Assembly (NCBI GenBank): GCA_959347315.1
Contig: OY365811.1
Coordinates: 34,570,410-34,634,409, forward strand
Source: Bimastos eiseni
Taxonomy: Eukaryota; Annelida; Clitellata; Crassiclitellata; Lumbricidae
Length of the DNA: 64,000 bases
Reading direction: 5' to 3'
In this document: one piece after another, positions 13,701 through 22,241 of the stretch
How the letters are laid out: the number at the start of each line of letters is the position of its first letter
Numbering within the stretch: the first letter of the stretch is position 1
Translations under genes and position numbers: made by a program
Notes under the pieces: generated by a model
Database searches by the model: none
What the model was told of the DNA's origin: nothing
What the model saw: the letters and a program-made list of their open reading frames with translations, nothing else

Positions 13701-16700
13701 CGTAATATAGAGAAGATCAGTTCGTAAAACAGAGAAGACCAGTTCGTAATTCAGAGAAGACTAGTTCGTAAGACAGAGATCAGTCCATAAGAGAGAAGGG
13801 CTACAATGAACCTAAAATATAAACTAACGAAGGAGCCAAATAAGGCAGTGCTAGCTGATCATAGTTTCACACAAATGCCAACAGTTGAAGAAATAACAAC
13901 CAATTCTCTACATCATTTCACAAAATGTGTTCCAAAAAAATGCAGTAAAACCAGGTTTCATCTAATTATCCGCTTCATAGCACATCAAAACTCGAGAAAT
14001 GAAAACGTCAGCTGCGTCTCCATTATTTAAAAGCGAATGATTAACAATGGCATTTATTGAACCTGATCATCTGAGGCGGTGAATACTCGGGTGAATTCTG
14101 ACTCAGAGGATGAGTGTACGTCGTAACACCCGAACGATGACTACAAAAGGCAGCATAACGTAAAGTAATCAATGTCACTCGACTAGACTCCTATGCACAA
14201 AGCAACTTCATGCAAGTTCAGCTAAGAGATTAGATCTGTACCGATATTGATACATAGTATTACGTACTCAGGTCGATAATTAGAACAATCAGGTATAATT
14301 GTTATCTGTAATAATAATCGGAACTGATGCTAAAAAATTATATTTCTTGGTCTTGGTGGCTTGCTACTCGCCAAACAAACAAACTTAACAATACCATGTA
14401 CTGGCTTATCGACCTAGTAACATCCCGCTGTGGCCAGCGAGAATACTGGAATAAATGAATTTGTTTTTTACACAAAAATTGTTACAAACACAGAAACAGG
14501 GAAAATATTATATTTCTTAGCAATCTGCTTCATAATCCGTATCAGCGTTTCCATAATCGGCTATACTCTGTAACGACATATACGGCAAACAGTGGCATCG
14601 GAAAAGCTTGAAAAGGGACCCTTTTGGGAAAGATTCCCCTCTACTCTCTAGGAAGGAGCTGCGAAAGTAACTGACAGATGTTGAGATGTTGATGATGAGG
14701 AATTCACCCCAAACACTTGAACTTTTCTAAACAGCCTATTTTCTTTTGTATCACTTGCAAGATAACATCAGCATTCACGACCACACACATGCACGCACGC
14801 ACACACAAGGTAATGGAAGCCTGCCAGTGAGTGGAGCGCTCACATTGTATCCACAAAGGCCCTAAACTATGCAAGCCATTCTGCACACTAATTAAGTAGC
14901 ATTTAGCCCATAGCAAACACTGCAATTAGCATCCACTCCAACCCTAAGTGTGCTGGTTATACCGGTACCTATGTACCTGCTATGCCTGTACCCAAGTGTG
15001 AATGTATGTGTAATCATTCAAGGGTAACATGCTGTGTCAGGCAATATATCCCTACTAGCAATTCATAATTATCATGTAGCACTTTAACTAAGCAGTGTAC
15101 ATACTGTATCAGTGTACAAAGACAGTCATGCAGGACTTACTCAATGTAATATGGTCGACCAAGAAGATCAAAATTCATTTCCCAGCCATCAAGCAAACCT
15201 ATGACATTGAAGCAGCTGCATAAAGTAACCAGAAATAGAAATGCTAAACAGCAAAGTACATTTAACCCTTGAACGACAAGCAGGTACTAGAAGTATGGAA
15301 ACATACATAGCTACTTACTTACTATGCATAGTATGCAGCTTGTTGTTAAAGGATCAAGCAAGTATTTACTACATTCATATTTACTAAATTATATTAAGTA
15401 TATTAAAATAAAAACTCAATCTTTGATAAATACATACTTACTAAATACCAACTAGCATAGCTAAGCATTTTATGATTGTTGCAAAATATATACTAAGCAT
15501 GTGTAAGTTATGGAAATGTACAAGTATATCCTAAGTATGTCCAAGTGAAGCTTAGTATTTTGGCATTAACTAAGTATTACAGCTAAATATTTACTAAGTG
15601 CAACTCAATATATATAGGTCTATATATAATATATACGTACATTGCATAATGCATATATACATATAATATATATACATATATATATTGTAGGATGTTCTAA
15701 CATGCTCTGTCGAACTATTAACATGCGCTAGGTGAAATGATCCTTTCTTAAATTAGAATAGGTTCCAGTAAATGAATCGACCAAAAAAAGCATTGTCTGT
15801 GTGGCAAAACAAACCTAAAAGATCCACAACTATATCATAAGCATTCTATCATTTCCTTCAGGATTCAAATGAGTCATATAAACACATGATATGCACTTCA
15901 ATCAACATCATTATGTAATCTTTTCAAACTAACAATCATCTGAGGCCTCATGAAGTCCTATTGTTTGCAATCTTTCCCAGAATTACAATTAGTCATGGTT
16001 CCAATGTCTACTGCACAACCAAAGAAGAGCATATCGTAAATGAGCTATTTATATTCACATTTTTATTACTGAAAGACTCATGTCAAGTTAGTAAACATAA
16101 CCGTAGCACCATACCTAACACTGTTGCACTAGGCAACTATATAAGAATTGGTGTACTTTATCAATGATATTTTCAGTCACCTCATTTCAAATTTAGTCAC
16201 CCCAGATTCACAAATAGTCATACATCAGTTAGTCATGCAGCAAAAGGAGAAATGTCATAAATTCCCAATAAAATTTCATAGGGTAATCCCAAAGACTAGA
16301 AGCCCCCATATGGAAAAAATATGGCCCCCAAACATAGCCAATTAGAGTGCTAATAACTACTGCACACATGCCATAATGTAATGCACTCAGTAAATAAGTA
16401 ATCAAGATGAAAAGTTCAATAAATTTTTCCATAAAGAATTCTTACTTAAATGGAAATTGAATTGCTGAAAAGATTTTTTTCTTACATAGAAATTGGTTGA
16501 TCAAACTATATCATAGTGCAAGTAAAAGAGGGTTTGATGAAAATAACTGCTTGTCATTACTTTTATCAATCCAGCTTCTACTTAGGCAAAAAATTAGGCC
16601 ACCTCTCCAGCAATATGCTCGATGCATTCCACCTGCTTCCCCTCCAGCAGTGAATCGCGTACCGTACCATTGCCTTGGTACGCTGGGTCTCACCCCTGCC

Positions 16701-18533
16701 AATCCTCATGACTTCTGCTACTCAACTTTGAGTGCGCCGGTTCGTTGCTCTACTGAGCGAGCCCAATCATCGTCCCATTTGCCCGCACAAACACTAGACA
16801 AAATCATGCCTTCTCAGTGGTTGACCCTCACTCTGAAACAGGCTCCCACTGACCTTGCACTTGTCCCTCAGAGTCCACGCTGACTCTTTTTTATACTCGC
16901 CTTAAACTGTTCTTTTCAGCCGTACTATTGTCGGGCAGGAGCGTTCCTGAGTAGTAACCTTGAAGGGGTGATATATAAACCTCTGCAATGACTGAATGAA
17001 TAAATCCAGCATCTATTTAATGATAAACGATTTATAGCAAGAAATATTTAAATTCGCTAAAACGACAGAATGGCCTATAACGGTTTTATGTTCAGTCGTC
17101 TTGATCATTAATTTTACTTACTGAGTGAGTTGCATTATGGGATGTGTGCAGTAGTTAGAGATGCTCTAGTTGAGCGATTCGAGGGCAGTCACATTGTTTA
17201 CATACAGAGGTTTCTAGTCTTCGGGATTACCTTTCATAGTTCTACGACTACCACTCTTACATAAAATCGGTAAAATGACTACAGCACGTTTTGAGTTTCT
17301 CAACTCTTGCGCTATATAAACATCAACGCTTACAATTAGGGCATAACCGGAAATGGCCTCGGCCATTCACCTCGGCCAAATATTGGACTATTTGGAAGTA
17401 TTTGCCTCGGAAAATATTACACCCGCAAATAGCTAAAAATAACCCTTTTTTGAACAAAATAATTTTTTTTATAAAACAGTATTTTTTCATCAAATAAATT
17501 TAGGACTAACGAACTTACTTATAAGTTATTGATTAATTAAACAAGAACTTAATGTTCAATTGAATTTTCTTTAGAATAATGATGTTAATTTATACATTTT
17601 AATTTCTTTTGGTTGCATTCCCCAGGTGGCAACCAAATCAGTAATTCTCCCATGTGAATTGGCTCCACCCACTTTCCGGTAAACAGTAGAGAGTAAAGAT
17701 GTTGTTGATACCTTCATATTTCCAATTTTATAACAAGGTTTTACAGTTTTTTGACAAATAAAGTTATTAAATAATAAATATATTGTTATAGCCTAGAGTG
17801 CGACAATACGCTGTATGAAGGCTATTGCTATAGACTCTGTGTTGACTATAGATAGTTATCCGTAGCTGTACGCATGGCAGGTTAACTACGCTTTGCCTAC
17901 GGATGGTACTCACTGGTAGTGGCAGCCCTGCATGAAAGCAAAATACGCAATCGCGAATCAAAAGAAAGATAAAAGATCATTTTTTTACATCTTTCAATAT
18001 GTTTTAAATGAACATCATGTGCGGAACATGCGTATTGCCGCTATTGCATACCAAATTTTCAAGGCCAGCGCCACCACTACTCGCAGACCAGATTTGCCGC
18101 TACTATTCGGTTCGTACCTGGATCTGGCAAATAGTTCATCCAAATACTCGGATTCGGTACCCGGTGAAAACTGTCTACTCGGTTATGCCCTACTTACAAT
18201 GCAGCTATGCTACAAAATTGTTTGTAGTTACTTTCGTCCCAGTAGTGACCCGACTGTAGAGGACGACCCAGCACTGGATGAAGCCAGGTTGTACTTCGAT
18301 TCGCATTACTAAAAGCAAATTCAAAAGCGATTCAGTAAATTTGCAAGTAAGTCACATTTAAATTTATTCGTTGAAAATTGTCCTGGTTTACGCACAGGGC
18401 GATAATGGGTAAGTCAAAACCGAACAGTGAATGAATTATTTACAACTTACTCTACGAAAAAAACTCTGCCGTCCTCAGTGACGCCAAAACTCCAGTGGTC
18501 GGGTAATCTTTCTCGAAGTAAACGATCCACCAT
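261..18533 (-). CDS. PLEKHA5/7: PLEKHA5/7-like WW-WW-PH domain protein, 3' part beyond window
   Basis: Seventeen exons can be chained on the minus strand: 18451-18533, 15141-15215, 14063-14140, 13483-13525, 12262-12290, 11670-11745, 10736-10808, 10046-10146, 8869-8975, 7336-8587, 4481-4711, 4090-4226, 3630-3722, 2549-2673, 1852-2050, 1227-1421, 261-407. All have GT..AG borders. Phases match throughout except between the tenth and eleventh exons, where a short exon is missing from this model. Domain order is WW, WW, PH, a long disordered part, then coiled coils, which is the architecture of vertebrate PLEKHA5 and PLEKHA7 (adherens junction, microtubule and phosphoinositide-linked adaptors) and of insect kramer. 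The start ATG at 18533 opens directly into the first WW domain, as in the family. The last exon ends with an open splice donor at 261, so the C-terminus lies left of the window. Family assignment is firm; which vertebrate paralogue is closest is not decided. Confidence 0.88.
2250..2406 (+). repeat. GCTATATAAA-tail repeat with GATT microsatellite, copy 1
   Basis: CTTAAAACTGTCCTTTTCAG, then CTTGAAGGGGCACTATATTA, then 14 TGAT units. The same order occurs at 16893-17008. The short-repeat tail suggests the 3' end of a retroposon family. Confidence 0.65.
2888..3283. mobile_element. hAT-type non-autonomous element (TAGAGCTGTACCGAA ends)
   Basis: It is 396 bp bounded by TAGAGCTGTACCGAA and its inverse TTCGGTACAGCTCTA. 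Exact 8-bp target duplications ATTGTTAT lie at 2880-2887 and 3284-3291. The interior has many ATTCGGCCGAATA palindromes, giving a foldback structure, and no transposase. Eight-bp duplications and the TAGRGYTG terminus are typical of the hAT superfamily. It lies in a PLEKHA-like intron. Confidence 0.85.
6102..6165 (-). repeat. GCTATATAAA-tail repeat, minus-strand copy
   Basis: Read in reverse: CTTGAAGGGACGCTATATAA followed by an AAAT-type tail. It is the same family as 2250-2406. Confidence 0.6.
6355..6517 (+). repeat. Degenerate ACAACCAATCAAGTT repeat
   Basis: About ten loose 14-15 bp units such as TTACAACCAATAAGG and CAAGTTGAAACCAAT. It directly abuts the hAT-type element at 6518. Confidence 0.6.
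6518..7282. mobile_element. hAT-type element (TAGGGCTG ends) with a LINE piece inside
   Basis: It is 765 bp bounded by TAGGGCTGCAAAATTTTC and an inverse end AATTTACAGCCCTA. The flanking 8-mers ACAATCAC (6510-6517) and AGAATCAC (7283-7290) match at 7 of 8 positions. Both ends carry further inverted similarity (TTTGCGG / CCGCAAA). The centre encodes an antisense LINE fragment (see next entry). It lies in the intron between PLEKHA-like exons 10 and 11. Confidence 0.75.
6660..7100 (-). mobile_element. LINE (non-LTR retrotransposon) C-terminal fragment
   Basis: The minus strand reads LRFFGHVMRSTGMEKEMMLA, then KKRGRPRKKWMDVINK and DRKNWRGLV. This is the conserved C-terminal tail that follows the reverse transcriptase in many LINE families. 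The reverse transcriptase core is missing. The fragment is open for 138 codons but is not a host gene; it sits inside the hAT-type element. Confidence 0.75.
7336..8587 (-). CDS. PLEKHA5/7: PLEKHA-like exon 10: long disordered Ser/Pro/Gln/Asn-rich region
   Basis: This 1252-nt exon is the largest in the window and stays open throughout. It encodes about 417 residues rich in S, P, R, N, Q and G without a folded domain, with polar stretches such as SSGQLGPRAPSS and a late proline run PPRPPVPAAMRNLYIDD. It joins exon 9 in phase (AG|T gives Ser) and ends at SPPKQ before a gtgcgt donor. In vertebrate relatives the equivalent region carries phosphorylation and 14-3-3 sites; that role is inferred here, not seen. 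Because the next recognised exon (4481-4711) starts in a different phase, at least one short exon of length 3n+1 must lie between 4712 and 7335, or one border is misplaced. Confidence 0.85.
8730..8864 (+). repeat. GCTATATAAA-tail repeat with GAAT microsatellite, copy 2
   Basis: GAAGCGCTACTGAGTAGGTT, CTTTAAAGGGTGCTATATAA and GAAT repeats. Its tail ends about five bases from the exon 9 boundary of the PLEKHA-like gene, immediately beyond the splice donor. Confidence 0.65.
8869..11745 (-). CDS. PLEKHA5/7: PLEKHA-like exons 6-9: PH domain
   Basis: Four exons (11670-11745, 10736-10808, 10046-10146, 8869-8975) encode a complete pleckstrin homology domain, residues about 120-218. Strand 1 is QQGWLFRQ, followed by FLKTWKKRWCVLTDCYLFIY (the basic loop and strands 2-4), then DIGSIVLAGYRID, RKCAFTIGHKDTKDLHLAAE and the C-terminal helix EEMWDWINSLTEAA with its invariant Trp. 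The K-x-W-KKRW pattern is the phosphoinositide-binding loop region of this family. All phases agree. The intron between the first two of these exons carries a hAT-type element (10942-11498). The intron 5' of exon 6 carries a LINE fragment. A repeat tail ends a few bases from the exon 9 donor. Confidence 0.92.
9118..9345 (+). repeat. tRNA-derived SINE-like repeat, copy 1
   Basis: GGCTGATAGGTAAGAGCCGT resembles a tRNA A box and GCGGGTTCGACCC a B box 50 bases on. It is followed by a tRNA-unrelated body (GGACCTTGAGCAAGTCCTT) and a tail GTTGGAAGAAGGGC, ATATCAAATTT. The copy at 45250-45475 matches along the full length. It lies in a PLEKHA-like intron. Confidence 0.75.
9405..9556 (+). repeat. Compound ATGT/TGCG/GTGT microsatellite
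   Basis: GTATGCATGTATGCATGCCT and TGTGTGCGTGCGTGCGTGCG tracts in a PLEKHA-like intron, just after the SINE-like copy 1. Confidence 0.85.
10942..11498. mobile_element. hAT-type element (TGGGGATGTTAA / TAGGGTTGTTAA ends)
   Basis: It is 557 bp with imperfect inverted ends TGGGGATGTTAA and (reverse complement of the right end) TAGGGTTGTTAATACCG. Target duplications CTTTCAAG (10934-10941) and CTTTCCAG (11499-11506) agree at 7 of 8 positions. The interior has inverted AAAACCGG and GGTAACC words near both ends and no long frame. It lies in the intron between PLEKHA-like exons 6 and 7. Confidence 0.75.
11930..12155 (+). mobile_element. LINE 3' fragment, copy 1
   Basis: The sequence tccatgtctctgctccttag through gtgcgttacaaattttgtaa aligns along its length with 28680-28905, which still encodes the LINE C-terminus. 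Both end in GCGTTACAAATTT plus an AT-rich short repeat. Here the frame is broken. It lies in the intron between PLEKHA-like exons 5 and 6. Confidence 0.7.
13680..13800 (+). repeat. Degenerate 22-24 bp tandem repeat
   Basis: About five units of the type AGAGAAGACCAGTTCGTAA with substitutions. It is in the PLEKHA-like intron between exons 3 and 4. Confidence 0.75.
14063..18533 (-). CDS. PLEKHA5/7: PLEKHA-like exons 1-3: tandem WW domains
   Basis: Exon 1 (18451-18533) encodes LPDHWSFGVTEDGRVFFV, the first two strands of a WW domain. Exon 2 (15141-15215) encodes DGWEMNFDLLGRPYYID and exon 3 (14063-14140) HRSGVTTYTHPLSQ, together a second WW domain at residues about 35-67. Its second conserved Trp is a Tyr (TTYTHP). 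The phases of exons 1, 2 and 3 agree. The first WW domain lacks its third strand (the usual TTWLHP segment). In vertebrate relatives that segment is a separate exon, so an exon between 15216 and 18450 may have been missed or lost. The exon 2 start at 15215 was chosen because it is the only nearby AG that keeps the frame. Confidence 0.8.
15290..15605 (+). repeat. Degenerate TACTTACTAAGTAT repeat region
   Basis: Many scattered copies of ACTAAGTAT/CTTAGTAT words with palindromic character, without a fixed period. It is in PLEKHA-like intron 1. Confidence 0.5.
16893..17008 (+). repeat. GCTATATAAA-tail repeat, copy 3 (most complete)
   Basis: CTTAAACTGTTCTTTTCAGC, GGAGCGTTCCTGAGTAGTAA, CTTGAAGGGGTGATATATAA and TGAATGAATAAAT. 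It aligns with copies 1 and 2 and, in reverse, with 58705-58765. It is in PLEKHA-like intron 1. Confidence 0.65.
17336..17580. repeat. Dispersed repeat pair member (TAGGGCATAACCGG)
   Basis: It starts TAGGGCATAACCGGAAATGG, continues GGAAGTATTTGCCTCGG and ends near AAGAACTTAATGTTCAATTG. It aligns over about 240 bp with 38484-38717. The TAGGG start resembles the hAT termini in this window, but no inverted partner end was found. Confidence 0.6.
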
Positions 18534-18776
18534 GTTTACACCGTTTTTATTGCTCGAAAAACAGCGGAAGTTATCGTTTTAATCCCACCTTTACCTCACT
18601 AGCAATCAAACACCTGCACAGTGCCGTTCTCTTATCCTCCCTCTCTGAAACGAATACTTGTGGATCTAATTGAGCGTCGCTGTGTGGGGAAGAGTAAATA
18701 TTTGGGTTGAAATCAATGTACACCACTTGAAAGTAATTGAAGAGGATTCAAGAGGCTGTCAAATTTGTTACGCAAG
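18534..18776. promoter_or_regulatory. Probable bidirectional promoter and BET1L 5' UTR exon
   Basis: The PLEKHA-like start codon lies at 18533 on the minus strand. About 240 bp away a near-perfect plus-strand splice donor (CGCAAG|gtaagt, cut after 18776) could end a non-coding first exon of BET1L, whose coding part starts two bases after an acceptor at 22239. The interval contains GCGGAAGTTAT around 18563-18573, an ETS-factor type site common in divergent TATA-less promoters. No TATA box is clear. The layout is inference from splice signals; transcription start sites are not visible. Confidence 0.4.
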
Positions 18777-19387
18777 GTAAGTGTCAGATGCTAAATTGGT
18801 TGCAGCGATATCAATGTATCAGCAAAGTGTACACGCGGAGGGGTGACAACAGATCACCAATATAGTTACAAGTTTGCAAAGTTGAGAATGTTGATGATTG
18901 GAGATTGCAACAGTAATACTGATTGATATAAGTTTATGTTACGACGCATCCATAACAAGGATGACATGTTTAAATCATGTTATGGTACATGCTTTAATTA
19001 TTTAAGACGTGCTATTACAATCCTGTGAGCGTATATATAATAAGCTGTATACTTTATGCACGCTCTACATGTAGGTGAAAGGTCTTTAGCATAGGCGCCT
19101 ATTATATTTTCGGGTCACAGAAGTGTGGCTTTTAAAGCTGCTCAAATTACTGCAATCAGTTATTCACATATGATATCACGTAAAAGCATATACGTGCCAA
19201 TTAGATTAATTATTTATTAGATCGAACGTTCTCGATCCATGCCTCGTTTTGCTAGCCATATATGGTAGTGGCTGATTTCGGTAGTACCTCGGATCTAACC
19301 CGCACCATGGATAAGAACATAAATTATATAGGCGTCGCGTCTCAAGCGCCTCTGAAAAAGTATGATCACTTTACCGATATCACCATT

Positions 19388-20479
19388 GGGGGCCGTTCAC
19401 ATATTATATAACGCATACCCCACAACAGTCTATAAGCACGTTAAAAGACATACAATCGACAAAATTGTATTGCACAATATGAAACCTTTATAACAATACA
19501 ATGTTAGTTAGCACTTAAATAGTAGTGATTCAGCTGATAATTGCCTTTATCTAATTCAACAAATGCAGTAAAAATCATCATATCTCAATTACCTATGTAA
19601 CAAAAGCTATCATAAATTTGTGTGCTCTCTAGTGCCAATGATGATTTGACCGGATGTATGGATCGAGCTCCTTGGCATCTTAATAATCGAATTGTGATGG
19701 CTCTAAATTCACTTGTATCAATTACAGTAATTGGGTAGTCGACGATTGTCACCATGTATCTACATATAGCCCTACTAATACAGCATGATAATACACGGCA
19801 GTGACGTACATGTACATCCTCTTTAAAAGTACCAATTTAGTTTCCCTTCTGTTTTGCACTAGAAATGAGCATTACAGTATCGCACAGACTGGATTGGTTT
19901 AATATTGCACTCTCAGGTAGGTATTTATCGATAGGTTCGCGGTACAACTCTACCTATTTAATAGCGTATGATGTATACAAAGTGTATATTGCAACTGCAA
20001 TTGGATAAACATAAACTTTTTACACATACTATAGAAAATGAAATCAGACATCATGATAATACCTAACAAAATAATTATTTCAAGTGAATTAATTTAAATC
20101 AGAATCAAAACAAAGCACACAGAATTGAATTTTAGAGCATTTAAGGCTATGCACAGGAAATTGTTAAAATTGTAAACAGGAAATTGTTAAAAGTGGATTT
20201 ACAAATAATAAGGAAGAACGTCAAATCAATTCGCCAGGTGCGCTAATGGTGCTAGTTTTGGTTCACAACGTATTGTGAACTTCGATTAAGCAATGAAGGT
20301 CCATGGTACATGGAATTTCCAATTGGCAGGCAAACAGGCAAAAAAGCATAAGCTGAAAAAAGTTTTTTATATAACAAAACCTTCAACCTACCCCCACCCC
20401 ACCCTACACACTATAACGCTAACAAAACCGGAACCCACCCACCTACCCCTTGAGCGTTATATAACATGTGAACGGCCCC
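19388..20479. mobile_element. 1.1-kb element with 26-27 bp inverted ends, unassigned
   Basis: GGGGCCGTTCACATATTATA at 19389 continuing to ACGC (19414) is mirrored at 20454-20479 by GCGTTATATAACATGTGAAC plus GGCCCC. The match is near perfect over about 26 bp. No clear target duplication and no transposase frame were found. It lies in the probable first intron of BET1L, 5' of the coding start. Confidence 0.65.
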
Positions 20480-22241
20480 TTGTTGTCACATCATAAGACC
20501 ACCACAGACTGAAGCTCAAGCAAAAGATCGTTTTGATGCAATACCTGCTGTAAACCACTATTGAGCTCTCCCTTTGGATTGCCTTTCCAATATTGTGTAA
20601 CCACTCGATCTCTGCTGGTCTCTTTCTAAATCATTGTATCTCTTCAAAATCGTTTTCTACTCTCGGGATTTTCGCGTTGGTGGCAGTGACGGATCTAGAC
20701 TTTCCAACCGAGGAGCCTTGGAACCTGAAAAAGGAGTCAGTTGGATGTCTGGTTTCTTCAAGAGTAAAAATGTACAAAAATTGCAGAGGCCACCGCCCAC
20801 CGGGGTTCCACCGACTCAGTTGGTGGTTCACTGGCCCAATTAATGTAGAGCCACAATGCTGGGACGCTAACGATGTTCGCAATAGGACATAAATACGATG
20901 ACAACCCACCTGCCACAATACCGTACCTGGTGAACAAAATACGTGGCCGTACAAGATGGCGAATTGGAACCACAGGAACGGAAGAGGTAAATATCAACAT
21001 TATTAAAGTCAACTTTCGTAATTTTAAAAGCATTTCTGGTACTTCGTATTTTCAAATACCAATAAACGGTTATCAGTATTAGTGTCGTGTAAATACGCTT
21101 ATATTCAGTCATGTTGCGACTAGCTATTGCGGACTTTGTTTAGTCCCAGATTTAGTATAGTGCTGGTTAATAAGCAGGTCTCCCTGGCGTGGCTTTTGTG
21201 GCCGCTGAGAAATTTTATAGGATTTGCATTACATTACATTAGTTCTAGATTAATTTTATTGACACTATAGACGATAGCTTAGAAATTGTCTCTACAATCC
21301 TGTAAAGACAATCTCTAAGCTTGCAGATTATGCATAGCTATGTAGAGCGGTAGGGGGGGGGGGGGTCAAGAAGAAGCAGAGGTACTGCGGAAAGGGTAAA
21401 ACTGTAGTTTAGCGTATTTTATTTTAAACAATTTCATCAGAAAAAATAGCGTATTTAATTATTTGGCGTGATTGGATGTCGAACTGCAGCTTAAATGGAG
21501 ACGGGATCGATGAAAAAGAAGATTGTGCAAGTAGAAACTGTATTGAAATTTATGAAAGGAATTATGCTTAAATGGAAGCTGGATTGATGAAAATATCATG
21601 CTTAAGTAGAAGCTGGTTTGATTTGAGAATGTCGATAAGATGTAAACAAAGTCGTGTACACCAAAACTCGACTGCTCTATTCGAAGCTTACATTATTATC
21701 ACTGGAAAGGTGGTTCTTGAATTAGAACCTAACAAAGCGACTCGAGGACACCATTATAAGTCATTTAAGGAGCTATAGATTTGTGGAATGGCTTGATTGA
21801 TATACTGTCTCAGTGGACACTGTCAGAGCATTTCAGAAGAAGCTAATGAAATAACTATTAAAAAGTAGAATTATTCCCAGGTTCATTTGAAGTGGTTTTA
21901 ATGCAGACCATACATTATTTGAAGCTATGGAGGATAACTGTTGAGTTTAATATGACAGTTCTTTGCAATATGTGTTATGCTGTGGAAAAATTTGAAAAAT
22001 TAGTCATGTACTGACTCTGGCTTAGTACACTGAAAACTGTGCATCTGGTTTACACACTAATGATTCTCTAGAGAAAAATATACAGACATTTGACAAAAGG
22101 AGATTAAATATATGAAGAGTAGGATAAAGAATTATGATTATTTGGGGATATTTATTTTTACTTTGAACATTACACAAGCTTCTGTAAAGTTTTATATAAT
22201 ATTCAAATAATGATGGTATGAACTGAATTGTTTTTGTAGCC

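Noticed and set aside
16497..16883. 128-codon frame as a gene or as the missing WW exon
   Set aside because: No WW motif in either strand; it adjoins a dispersed repeat tail and contains a tRNA-like segment on the minus strand.
17932..18312. 126-codon plus-strand frame as a gene
   Set aside because: No recognisable domain, no splice or homology support. The region has ATTCGG/GGTACC words like those in decayed foldback elements.
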